Of a stretch of 64,000 nt of DNA, positions 42,556 through 50,852 are shown piece by piece (within the stretch, counting starts at the first letter, position 1; each line of letters opens with the position of its first letter). The stretch covers positions 1,674,001-1,738,000 of the forward strand of contig NZ_FOZG01000001.1 in the NCBI RefSeq assembly GCF_900113315.1. Direction: 5' to 3'. The notes beneath the pieces are model-generated. The model worked only from the letters and a program-made list of their open reading frames with translations, did not search any database and was not told where the DNA came from. The position numbers were made by a program, and so were the translations under genes. Origin of the DNA: Sphingomonas jatrophae. Its GTDB lineage: Bacteria > Pseudomonadota > Alphaproteobacteria > Sphingomonadales > Sphingomonadaceae.

Positions 42556-43905
42556 ATGCTGCATTCTGACGACACCCCCATCCCCGCCGCCGATGCGCGC
42601 TGGTTCGGCGGCCAGACCGCGGAGGCGGCCGCTGCCCTGCGCGGCTGGATCGAGGCGATCGGCGGCGCGCCCGTCCGGTCGGTGCAGCGGATCGCAGGCG
42701 GCGCCTTTCGCACCAGCGCGCGCCTCACCCTCGCCGGTGGCCGCACGCTGTTCGTCAAGGTCGATCTCGGCACCGCGCCGCGCACGCCGTTCGATCTGGA
42801 GCGGGAATCGCGCGTGCTCGCGGCGCTTGCCGGGCGGGGCCGCGCGCCGCGCCTGCTCGGCTACGATCCCGCCGGCCAGGCGATGGTGCTGACCTGCCTG
42901 CCCGGCTCGGCCGATTTCGCCGGCATCGCCGATCCGCAGCAGCGCGCCCGGATCGAGGCGTCGTTCGTCGAGGCGCTGGCCGAGACGCACCGCATCGACC
43001 TCGCCGGCCTCGCGCTCGATCATCTGCCGGCCGGCCGCAGCATCGGACAGGCGATCGCCGCCGATCTGGCGCTGTGGCGCGATCTGCTGGTCGAGCGCGT
43101 CGCCGATCCCGATCCGGTCGCCCTGTTCGCGCTCGCCTGGTGCGCCGCGCGCGTGCCGGCGGACGCGCGGCCGGCCGTGCTGGTGCAGGGCGATGCGGGG
43201 CCCGGCAATTTCCTGTTCGACGCGTCCGGCGTCACCGGGCTGGTCGATTGGGAGATGGCGCATGTCGGCCACCCGCTCGAGGATCTCGGCTGCGTCCTCG
43301 CCCGCTCGCTCGTCCAGCCGATGGCGCCGGCGGATCGCCTGCTCGTGCTCTACAACGCGGCCTCGGGACTGGCATGGACGAAGGCCGAGCTGCGCTACGC
43401 CACGATCCTGGTGATGACGCGGTTCAGCGTGCCGATCAATCTGGCGCTGGCGGCGGGCGATCCCGGCCTCGATCTGGTGCTGACCGACAGCTATTTCCGC
43501 CTGTCGCAACTCTCGCTGCTGCGCGTGATCGCTGAGGCCGAGGGCATCGCGCTCGACGAGACGGTGCCGGAGCGCGGCGCCCGCCCTGCGCTCGGCTTCG
43601 CCTTCGACCATCTGCGCGCGCTGCTCGCCACGGTCGTCCGGCCGGCGATCGGTGACGATTATGCCCGTTATCGCCTCGACGGCGCGGTCGGCCTGCTCGG
43701 CTATCTCGGCGCGGCGCTGGCTGAGGACACCGCCACGCCACCCGAGCCCGCCACCAAACGGCTCGCCGACGCGACGGCAACGATTGCAGCTGGGGGCGAG
43801 ACCCTGCACGCCACGCTCCAGACCCTGTTCACCGGCGCGCTTTGGCGCGAGCATTTGATGCGCGACATGCTGGGGCCGCTCCACGGCCGCCGTGTTGCGA
43901 TCTGA
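42556..43905 (+). CDS. Aminoglycoside-phosphotransferase-like kinase
   Basis: The 449-residue protein has the APH/choline-kinase fold: N-lobe QRIAGGAFRTSARLTLAGGRTLFVKVDL (about 48-75), the Brenner-type catalytic loop VLVQGDAGPGNFLFD, and the metal motif GLVDWEMAHVGHPLEDLGC near 230-245. Catabolic APH proteins of this type are often encoded with acyl-CoA and terpenoid or steroid genes; their substrates are usually unknown. It is the first gene of a kinase, TetR, SDR operon. Confidence 0.87.
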   Translation: MLHSDDTPIPAADARWFGGQTAEAAAALRGWIEAIGGAPVRSVQRIAGGAFRTSARLTLAGGRTLFVKVDLGTAPRTPFDLERESRVLAALAGRGRAPRLLGYDPAGQAMVLTCLPGSADFAGIADPQQRARIEASFVEALAETHRIDLAGLALDHLPAGRSIGQAIAADLALWRDLLVERVADPDPVALFALAWCAARVPADARPAVLVQGDAGPGNFLFDASGVTGLVDWEMAHVGHPLEDLGCVLARSLVQPMAPADRLLVLYNAASGLAWTKAELRYATILVMTRFSVPINLALAAGDPGLDLVLTDSYFRLSQLSLLRVIAEAEGIALDETVPERGARPALGFAFDHLRALLATVVRPAIGDDYARYRLDGAVGLLGYLGAALAEDTATPPEPATKRLADATATIAAGGETLHATLQTLFTGALWREHLMRDMLGPLHGRRVAI

Positions 43906-43914
43906 CGAGGACCC

Positions 43915-44529
43915 ATGCCCAAGATCGTCGACCATGAGGAACAACGCCGCCTGATCGCGGCCGCCGCGGTGCAGTGGATCGCAGCGCACGGCGTCGAGAC
44001 GCTCTCCCAACGCAACGTCGCGCAGCTGGCCGGCCGCTCCAAAGGCAACGTGCAGCATTATTTTCCCGACAAGGCGTCGCTCATGTTCGGCGCGCTCCGT
44101 CAGGTGTCCGACCAGCGCGAGGGGCGCGAGCGATCGGTGCCCGAGGGCGGCGACGATCCGCTGGGCGCCATCACGCGGCGGCTGCACGCCGTGCTGCCGA
44201 CGGATGCGGAGCGGGCGGACGAATGGCGCGTCCGCCTCTCCCTCTACGTCTATGCCGCGCGCGATTCGGAGATGCAGACCTATCTGGCGAACCATGCCCG
44301 CGAGGTGCTGGAGCGCGGTGTCGCCGACCTGAGCGCGGCACAGGCGCGGGGCGACGTGCGCGCCGACGTCGATCCGCGCGTCACCTATCGCCGCCTGTCC
44401 GCCGCCATTTCCGGCATCGCCGTCGCCGCGCTCGCCAATGGCGGCGCGCTCTCGCCCGGGGAGCAGCGCGAGATGCTCGACGAAGTGCTCCGCTCGATCC
44501 GCCCGCAGGCGCCGCCTGCCGCAACCTGA
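43915..44529 (+). CDS. TetR-family regulator, candidate master of the island
   Basis: The 204-residue protein has a TetR helix-turn-helix (about 10-55: DHEEQRRLIAAAAVQWIAAHG, TLSQRNVAQLAGRSKGNVQHYFPDKASLMFGAL in segments) and a BetI-like C-terminal domain. It lies between genes carrying palindromes at 42528, 45338 and 55378, and is best placed to bind them. Autoregulation through site 1 is likely. It lies 9 bp after the kinase gene. Confidence 0.92.
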   Translation: MPKIVDHEEQRRLIAAAAVQWIAAHGVETLSQRNVAQLAGRSKGNVQHYFPDKASLMFGALRQVSDQREGRERSVPEGGDDPLGAITRRLHAVLPTDAERADEWRVRLSLYVYAARDSEMQTYLANHAREVLERGVADLSAAQARGDVRADVDPRVTYRRLSAAISGIAVAALANGGALSPGEQREMLDEVLRSIRPQAPPAAT

Positions 44530-44538
44530 GGACTCGCC

Positions 44539-45312
44539 ATGACCGTCCCCTCTTCCCTCGCCGGCCGCACCGCCCTCGTCACCGGGGCCGCGCGCGGCAT
44601 CGGCGCGGCCATCGCCCGTTCGCTCGCCGCGCGCGGCGCCAGCGTCATCGTCGCCGATCTGCTGGAGGAGGACGGCACCGCGCTGGCCGCCGGGCTGGGC
44701 CACGGCGCACGCTTCGCCAGGCTCGATGTCACCGACGAGGCGTCGTGGCGCGCGCTGCTGGCGGCGTGCGGCCGGATCGATGCGCTGGTCAACAATGCCG
44801 GCATCCTCCACTTCGCGACGGTGGCGGAGACCGATCCGGCGATGTTCCGCCGCACGCTGGAGGTGAACCTCGTCGGCACCTTCCTCGGACTTCATGTCGT
44901 CGGCGCGGCGATGGTGGCGCAGGGCGGCGGCGCAATCGTCAACATCTCGTCCGCAGACGGGCTCAAGGGCGGCAACGGCCTCGGTGCCTATGCGTCGAGC
45001 AAATGGGGCGTGCGCGGGCTGACCAAGGTCGCCGCGCTGGAGTTCGGACCGCACGCGGTGCGCGTCAACAGCATCCACCCGGCGGGCATCGATACCGTCA
45101 TGGCCAATCCCGGCCGCGACACGCCCGAACAGGCGGCGCCCCGCTTCACCGATTTTCCGCTGCAGCGGATGGGCGGCCCCGAGGAAGTGGGCGAGGTCGT
45201 CGCCTTCCTCTGTTCGGACGAGGCGAGCTACGTCACCGGCGCGGAGATCGCGGTGGACGGCGGGCTGACCGCCGGCCGCTATTATCGCGCGCTGCCGGGT
45301 GCGCCTGCCTGA
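44539..45312 (+). CDS. Short-chain dehydrogenase (20-beta-HSD-like)
   Basis: The 257-residue SDR has TGAARGIGAAIARSLAARG near residue 16, NNAGILHF, the Ser in NISSADG, and Tyr-x3-Lys in YASSKWGVRG. The segment MANPGRDTPEQ and SYVTGAEIAVDGG match hydroxysteroid-type SDRs. It starts 9 bp after the TetR gene with GAGGA upstream. Substrate is inferred to be a cyclic alcohol or ketone. Confidence 0.92.
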   Translation: MTVPSSLAGRTALVTGAARGIGAAIARSLAARGASVIVADLLEEDGTALAAGLGHGARFARLDVTDEASWRALLAACGRIDALVNNAGILHFATVAETDPAMFRRTLEVNLVGTFLGLHVVGAAMVAQGGGAIVNISSADGLKGGNGLGAYASSKWGVRGLTKVAALEFGPHAVRVNSIHPAGIDTVMANPGRDTPEQAAPRFTDFPLQRMGGPEEVGEVVAFLCSDEASYVTGAEIAVDGGLTAGRYYRALPGAPA

Positions 45313-45328
45313 GCCGCAACGCAGCCGA

Positions 45329-45357
45329 TTGACAAGATCGTCCAGTTGGACGAAAAC
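45329..45357 (+). promoter_or_regulatory. Promoter with embedded operator TCGTCCA-GT-TGGACGA
   Basis: TTGACA (45329-45334) is a perfect -35 box and GAAAAC 17 bp later (45352-45357) a weak -10. Between them lies the 7-2-7 palindrome 45338-45353. A bound repressor would block RNA polymerase directly. The half-sites equal those at 42528 and 55378. It precedes the GST, TonB receptor and kinase genes. This is operator site 2. Confidence 0.7.
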
Positions 45358-45440
45358 AGCTGGGCAGCCGCGGAGCAGGGGTGCCAAGCCCCGCTCCGGC
45401 GACCGCATCGACGCCGCAATCGGCGCGTGAGGGGATGTCC

Positions 45441-46187
45441 ATGCCAGCTTCGTCAACGCCGGGCGCGCCCGGCGGGCCGTCGGATCGTGTCACGCTGCTC
45501 GGCATGAGCAGCCCCAACGTGGTCAAGATCCTGATCATGCTGGAGGAGATCGGCCGGCCCTACCGGTTCGAGCATGTCGACCTGTTCGCCGAGGGCCAGT
45601 TCGACGACGCCTTCCGCGCGCTCAATCCGAACAGCAAGGTGCCCGTGCTGCTGCTGGAGGATGGCACCCCCATCTTCGAATCCGGCGCGATCCTGCTCTA
45701 CCTGGCGGAGCGGCACGGAGCGCTGCTGCCCGCGAGCGGGGCGGAGCGCTACGCGGTGCTGCAATGGCTGGTGCTGCAGGTGTCCACCGTCGGCCCGCTG
45801 CTCGGCCAGCTCAACCATTTCACCACCTACGCCCCCGAGGGGCAGGATTATGCGCTCGGCCGCTACCGACGCGAGGCGCACCGCATCTATGCGATGCTGG
45901 ACGAGCGGCTGGCAGCGAGCCCGCATCTAGCGGGGGCGGACTATTCGATCGCCGATGTCGCGACGCTGCCGTGGACCGATTACATCGCCCGCCAGGGCCT
46001 CGATCCCGCCGATTATCCCGCCATCGCCCGCTGGCGCGATGCGCTGGAGGCACGGCCCGCCGTTTCCCGCGCCCGCGCCTTCGTCAGCGACATCCAGGCG
46101 ACCGACCGCGCCATGTTCAAACGCTCGTCGGAGGCGGCGCGCCGCCGCTTCGCCGGCTTCGGCACGGACGAGCCCGCCAAGGCCTGA
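45441..46187 (+). CDS. Glutathione S-transferase
   Basis: The 248-residue protein has a thioredoxin-like N-domain (VTLLGMSSPNVVKILIMLEEIGRPYRFEHVDLF in segments; NPNSKVPVLLLEDG with the cis-Pro; GAILLYLAERHG) and a helical C-domain (GADYSIADVATLPW). The active Ser/Cys is in the SSPNVVK turn. GSTs open epoxides or isomerise conjugates. I chose the ATG at 45441, 6 bp after GAGGGG; an ATG at 45435 would touch it. Confidence 0.88.
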   Translation: MPASSTPGAPGGPSDRVTLLGMSSPNVVKILIMLEEIGRPYRFEHVDLFAEGQFDDAFRALNPNSKVPVLLLEDGTPIFESGAILLYLAERHGALLPASGAERYAVLQWLVLQVSTVGPLLGQLNHFTTYAPEGQDYALGRYRREAHRIYAMLDERLAASPHLAGADYSIADVATLPWTDYIARQGLDPADYPAIARWRDALEARPAVSRARAFVSDIQATDRAMFKRSSEAARRRFAGFGTDEPAKA

Positions 46188-46216
46188 CCAGAACGACATA
46201 AAGGGGAGAGCAGAGC

Positions 46217-48532
46217 ATGTCCGGACCCTTCCGCCACCGTAGCGTGCGCGCCGCCTGTCTCGCCACCGTCCTGCTGCCGGCGGCCGCCTATGCGCAGACC
46301 GCGGCGGACACCGTCCCGCCCCCGCCCGCTGCCGCCGCGCCACCGACCGAGCCCGCCGGACTTGCCGACATCGTCGTGACGGCGCAGCGCCGCAGTGAGG
46401 CGCTGCAGCGCACCCCGCTCGCCATCACCGCGATCACCGCCGCCACGATCGAGACGCGGCGCATCACCGATGCCACCGACCTGAACGGCGTCGCCCCCAG
46501 CCTCACCTCGACGAGCGGCCCATCGAACAAGGGCCACCTCGTCGTCTTCATCCGCGGCATCGGCGAGTCCGAACCGATCCTGACTGCCGACAGCCCGGTC
46601 AGCATCTATGTCGACGGCGTGATCCTCGGCCGAACCACGGGCTCCGTGTTCGAGCTGGTCGATCTGGAGCGGATCGAGGTGCTGCGCGGGCCGCAGGGCA
46701 CGCTCTACGGCCGCAACACGACCGGCGGCGCGATCAACCTCATCACGAAGAAGCCCACGGACGCATTCGGCGTGGAGCTGCTCGGCAGCTACGGCAACCT
46801 CAACTATACGCAGGGGCGCATCTCGGTCGACACCGGCCTGCTTGGCGAAAGCGGGCTCAAGGCCAAGCTCTCCTACATCCACCGCGAGCGGCAGGGCTGG
46901 GTGGACGATCCGGCCTCGCCCGACGACAAGGACCCCGGCGCCTACAATATCGACGCCTTCCGCGGCGTCCTCGCCTTTGATCGCGGCGGTGCCGTCCGCG
47001 CGACCTATGCCTATGATCATGCGGTCAACGACGCGATCATCCCGCCCAGCCAGCTGACCGCGATGACGCCCAATGCGCAGGCCTATTTCTCGCGCTCGCC
47101 CTCCGTCGGCGGCACCCCCTTCATCGCGCCGACGAGCGAGCGGCTGAAGGTGCTGCGGCCCGATCGCTCGCCGGTGCGCGACCGCAATATCGGCCACAGC
47201 TTCACCGCCGAGGTCGATCTCGGCCCCGATACGTTGCTCCGCTCGATCAGCGGCTGGAAGACGTGGAAGAACCGCATCGTCAACACCGACCTGACGGGCA
47301 ATAGCGGCCTGCGCGGGCTCGTCGTCAGCCCGGCGCCGCCCGGCATCAAGCCGGTCGAGGTGTTCGGCGCCACCAACACCCGCCGCCAGCGCCAGTTCAG
47401 CCAGGAGCTGAACCTGATCGGCGGCATCGGCGAGCGGATCGATTATGTGCTTGGCGGCTATTACTTCCGCGAAAAGGCCTATGAGCTCAATCCGCAATTC
47501 TACACCTTCGTGACCTCCATTCCCGGCCTCGGCCTTGCCGGCATCAACCTGACCAATACGCTGGATTACAACCACACCAGCAAATCCTACGCCGCCTTCG
47601 GCCAGGTCACCTACCGCCTGACCGACAGCCTCAGCGTCATCGGCGGGCTTCGCTACACGAAGGACGAGAAGAAGCTGGTGCAGACGCAGCCCAGCGTCCG
47701 CACGCTGAAGAATGACTGGAGCCGGGTGAATTATTCGGCGACTTTGCAATATCAGGCGTCGCCCGACCTGATGGTCTATGGCCGCGTCGCCAGCGGCTAC
47801 AAGGCGGGCGGGTTCAACGCCCGCTCGGTCAATGACGGTTACGAGCCGGAATCGCTCACCGCCTATGAGATCGGCGTGAAGAGCCAGCTGCTCGACCGGC
47901 GGCTGCGGGTCAACGCGGCTTTGTTCTGGAACGACCTGAAGGACAAGCAGCTCAACCAGTTCCTCGCAGGCTCCGGCGGCGCCTCCTCGATCGCGGTCAA
48001 CGCCGGCAGCGCGACGCTGAAGGGCGTCGAGCTGGAGGTGGAGGCGGCGCCCGTCGATGGCCTGCGCCTCAGCGGCGCGCTCGGCTATGTCGATCGCGAC
48101 TTCAAGAGCTTCATCGTCCGCGATCCGGCGACCAACGCGCTGATCGACGTCGCCGATCAGGCCCGCTTCAGCTATTCGGCGGGCACCACCTACAATCTCG
48201 GCGCCGAATATAGCGTGCAGGACGTGGCCGGCGGCATCCTCTCCGCCCGGCTCGATTATTCCTATCGCAGCAAGGTCTATTTCAACGTCGTGCCGCAATT
48301 CGTGCCGTTCGACGCGCTGATCGCCGCGCCCGGCTTCGGCCTGCTCGACGGGCGCATCCAATTGGGCGGCGTCGATCTCGGCGGCACCACCGCCACCTTC
48401 AGCCTGTGGGGCAAGAACCTGACGAACAAGCTGTATCGCACCTCCGGCACCGATTTCGGCGCGCTGGGCTTCGCCATCAACAGCTATGGCGAGCCACGCA
48501 CCTACGGCGTCGACGCGCGCATCCGCTTCTGA
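46217..48532 (+). CDS. TonB-dependent receptor
   Basis: The 771-residue receptor has a signal peptide (MSGPFRHRSVRAACLATVLLP...AYAQ), the TonB-box region ADIVVTAQRR, a plug ([39 protein letters not shown]), and a barrel ending GEPRTYGVDARIRF. It resembles the receptor at 39905 in the plug but is a distinct gene. GGGGAG lies upstream. It is in the GST, receptor, kinase operon under operator site 2, so the GST substrate is probably what it imports. Confidence 0.93.
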   Translation: MSGPFRHRSVRAACLATVLLPAAAYAQTAADTVPPPPAAAAPPTEPAGLADIVVTAQRRSEALQRTPLAITAITAATIETRRITDATDLNGVAPSLTSTSGPSNKGHLVVFIRGIGESEPILTADSPVSIYVDGVILGRTTGSVFELVDLERIEVLRGPQGTLYGRNTTGGAINLITKKPTDAFGVELLGSYGNLNYTQGRISVDTGLLGESGLKAKLSYIHRERQGWVDDPASPDDKDPGAYNIDAFRGVLAFDRGGAVRATYAYDHAVNDAIIPPSQLTAMTPNAQAYFSRSPSVGGTPFIAPTSERLKVLRPDRSPVRDRNIGHSFTAEVDLGPDTLLRSISGWKTWKNRIVNTDLTGNSGLRGLVVSPAPPGIKPVEVFGATNTRRQRQFSQELNLIGGIGERIDYVLGGYYFREKAYELNPQFYTFVTSIPGLGLAGINLTNTLDYNHTSKSYAAFGQVTYRLTDSLSVIGGLRYTKDEKKLVQTQPSVRTLKNDWSRVNYSATLQYQASPDLMVYGRVASGYKAGGFNARSVNDGYEPESLTAYEIGVKSQLLDRRLRVNAALFWNDLKDKQLNQFLAGSGGASSIAVNAGSATLKGVELEVEAAPVDGLRLSGALGYVDRDFKSFIVRDPATNALIDVADQARFSYSAGTTYNLGAEYSVQDVAGGILSARLDYSYRSKVYFNVVPQFVPFDALIAAPGFGLLDGRIQLGGVDLGGTTATFSLWGKNLTNKLYRTSGTDFGALGFAINSYGEPRTYGVDARIRF

Positions 48533-48555
48533 TCCGCGCAAGGGAGGAGTTCGCC

Positions 48556-49896
48556 ATGGTCGATCTGCCCGAAAAGGTGATCACGTGGACCGGCCGCACG
48601 TTAAGCGGCGAGGTGACGCGCCTCGAACAGGCGGTCGCGCGGCGCGAGGCGTGGCTGGTCGAGGTGACGCAGCCTAGTGGCGAAGTGATCGAGGGCTTCC
48701 TGCGCATCGAGCGGGAGCGGCCGCCCGGCCGCATGTCGTCGCTGGAGCGCGAGGTCGTCATCGTCCGCGCGCTCGGCACTACCGATCTGCCCGTGCCCGG
48801 ACTCTACGGCCACGATCCGGATCTGCGCGTCGCTTTGTTCGCGCGGCTGCACGGCCGCGCCGACCTGCACAATATGCCGCTGGCGCAGCAGCGGGCAGTG
48901 ATGCGCGACTTCATCGACGTGGTGGCGCGGCTCCACCTCATCGACATCGACACGCTCGATCTGCCCGGCCTCGCCCGCCCCGCAACGCCGGCCGAGTGCG
49001 CGCTAAACGAACTGGACGATCTGGTCGAGCGCCACGCCGACTATCTCGCCCGCCGCTACGATCCGCTGCTGCGCTACGGCCTCGCCTGGCTGCGCCGCTT
49101 CGCGCCCGATCGCGTGCCGCGCGTCTCGCTCGTCCAGGGAGATACCGGCCCGGTCAACTTCATGTTCCAGGAGGATCGCGTTTCCGCAATCTTCGACTGG
49201 GAATGGGGCCATCTCGGCGATCCGATCGAGGATCTCGGCAACATCGCGACGCGCGAATTCTGGAACCCGTCGGGCGGCATGGCGGGGCTGGTCGATCGCT
49301 ACCGCGCCGCCACCGGCTTCGCGGTCGATCATGATCGCGTCCGCTATTACTGCGTCCAGCAGCAGATCCGCGGCATGATGGGGATCCACGCCGCCACGGA
49401 ATCAGTCAACCCGCACGAGCCGATCGCCTGGTATCTCGCCTATCGCTACATCGGCGATCGCGCGACGTGCGAGGCGCTGGCTGAGGCGACGCACGTGCCC
49501 CTCCCCACGCTCGATCTCCCGCCCGAAGAAGGCGCGGCCGATCCGCTGGCGGAGGCGGCGCTCTACGCGCTCCGGGCGGACATCGCGCCCGCGGTGGACA
49601 GTGAAGTCGCCAAGGCGCGGCTGCGCGATGTCGGCATTCTCGTGCAGTGCATCGCGCGGGTGGCGCGGCACGGCGCGTGGGTGGACGAGGCCGAGCGGGC
49701 GGACGCCGCGGCGCTGCTGGGCGCGGACTTGCCCACGCTGGATGCGGCAACGACCGCGCTGGGCGACGCAATCGACGCGGGCACCATCGACGACGCCGCG
49801 ATGATCGCCTTCCTCTACCGCCGCGCCGCCCGCCGCGAATGGCTCTACGCGCCGTCGGCCGAACTCTATCCCGACCGGCACTGGTCGCCGCTCTGA
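48556..49896 (+). CDS. Aminoglycoside-phosphotransferase-like kinase
   Basis: The 446-residue protein has the APH fold: WTGRTLSGEVTRLEQAV, the loop SLVQGDTGPVNFMFQEDR (catalytic Asp and Asn), and IFDWEWGHLGDPIEDLGN near 215. It is a second such kinase, distinct from the one at 42556. GGGAGGAG precedes it. It follows a receptor gene by 23 bp, so a role in activating or trapping an imported alcohol by phosphorylation is conceivable. Confidence 0.87.
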   Translation: MVDLPEKVITWTGRTLSGEVTRLEQAVARREAWLVEVTQPSGEVIEGFLRIERERPPGRMSSLEREVVIVRALGTTDLPVPGLYGHDPDLRVALFARLHGRADLHNMPLAQQRAVMRDFIDVVARLHLIDIDTLDLPGLARPATPAECALNELDDLVERHADYLARRYDPLLRYGLAWLRRFAPDRVPRVSLVQGDTGPVNFMFQEDRVSAIFDWEWGHLGDPIEDLGNIATREFWNPSGGMAGLVDRYRAATGFAVDHDRVRYYCVQQQIRGMMGIHAATESVNPHEPIAWYLAYRYIGDRATCEALAEATHVPLPTLDLPPEEGAADPLAEAALYALRADIAPAVDSEVAKARLRDVGILVQCIARVARHGAWVDEAERADAAALLGADLPTLDAATTALGDAIDAGTIDDAAMIAFLYRRAARREWLYAPSAELYPDRHWSPL

Positions 49897-49932
49897 ATCA
49901 CGCCTTCGGGCTGCGCGTAAGCACTATTCACT

Positions 49933-50012
49933 GTTCGCCCTGAGCTTGTCGAAGGGCCGTTCTTCTTGCCCCGGGAGGGGAAGGACGATGCTTCGACAGG
50001 CTCAGCACGAAC
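49933..50012. repeat. REP-like inverted repeat pair of sphingomonads
   Basis: The left copy GTTCGCCCTGAGCTTGTCGA (from 49933) and the right copy CTTCGACAGGCTCAGCACGA (from 49991) are imperfect complements of the widespread TGAGC-TTGTCGAAG repeat. They lie in the 125-bp gap between convergent genes, and the pair can form a long stem-loop. It probably serves as a bidirectional transcription end or a mobile REP element. Confidence 0.75.
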
Positions 50013-50021
50013 GGTGTGCCT

Positions 50022-50852
50022 CTAAGCCACTATCCGCTGCGGCCGCGCCGCCCAGCGCGCCGACGCCTCGCTGGTATCCGCGAACACCGCCTCGCGCACG
50101 CCCAGCCGCTCGCGCGCGTCCGCCAGCGGCAGGTGGAACACATCCTCATATTTCGCCATGAACAGCGCGTCGGAGGCATGGCCGCAGCGCATCCCCCGCT
50201 CCACCGCATCCTGGCAGGTCTGCCACACGTCCGGATAATGAAGCAGAGTCCGCACCGTGTAGCGGAGCGTGACGAACATATACATGATCGACAATTCGCC
50301 TGCCAGTTCTGGGCTGAGATGCTTGAACTGGTTGGTGATGCGGAACCACGCCGGCACCAGCTCCCCCATATAGGCGAAGTCGCCGCCGGTCAGGATATGC
50401 TCCAGATCGTGCGTCTGGCCCGACCGCACCATGAAATAGTCCAGCTGCGATTTCGGCTCGGGCTTGTCGTAGATCACGATCTCGAAATTCTTGGCGATCA
50501 CCTCCTCGTGGAATTGATGGCCGAGCGTGCCGGGCGCGAACTGCCTGAAGTAATCCGCATCATAGTCGGAGATGAACCATTCGTTGAACCACGCATCCAG
50601 CGCCGGATTCTTCGCCCGCTCGGCCGTGAACAGCGCCTCGATGCGCGGCAGGTCGCGCAGCGAGTCGATCATCTCGACCAGCGGGTACATCTCCGACTGC
50701 GCCGGCACGTCGGGGCCGTTCTGCTTCAGCACGATCTCGGCGATCCAGTCGCGCAGCCGCGCATCGTTGAGATATTTGGACGAGCTGACGAGGATCGAAC
50801 TGTCCGTCGTCAGCTTCGTGATGCCGCGCAGCAGATAGGGGACGTCGTTCAT
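50022..50852 (-). CDS. Coq4-like protein
   Basis: The 276-residue protein carries the Coq4 metal-type signature His-Asp-x3-His-x11-Glu in THDLEHILTGGDFAYMGELV (residues near 145-165). Coq4 proteins act in ubiquinone synthesis, recently linked to C1 decarboxylation/hydroxylation of the ring. Here it is the last gene of the ALDH, P450, amidohydrolase operon, with a start overlapping the previous stop (ATGA), so it probably has a catabolic rather than ubiquinone role. Confidence 0.8.
   Translation of the reverse strand: MNDVPYLLRGITKLTTDSSILVSSSKYLNDARLRDWIAEIVLKQNGPDVPAQSEMYPLVEMIDSLRDLPRIEALFTAERAKNPALDAWFNEWFISDYDADYFRQFAPGTLGHQFHEEVIAKNFEIVIYDKPEPKSQLDYFMVRSGQTHDLEHILTGGDFAYMGELVPAWFRITNQFKHLSPELAGELSIMYMFVTLRYTVRTLLHYPDVWQTCQDAVERGMRCGHASDALFMAKYEDVFHLPLADARERLGVREAVFADTSEASARWAARPQRIVA

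Noticed and set aside
42478-45456. A 992-residue open frame on the minus strand
   Set aside because: It is antisense to well-identified kinase, TetR and SDR genes, is Arg/His/Gly-rich without domains, and reflects the GC-rich codon pattern.
46013-48541. A long minus-strand open frame over the TonB receptor
   Set aside because: It is the antisense shadow of the receptor, with no start signal or protein-like composition.
49933-50012. CRISPR-like repeat
   Set aside because: There are only two facing, imperfect copies and no regular spacers; it fits a REP element.
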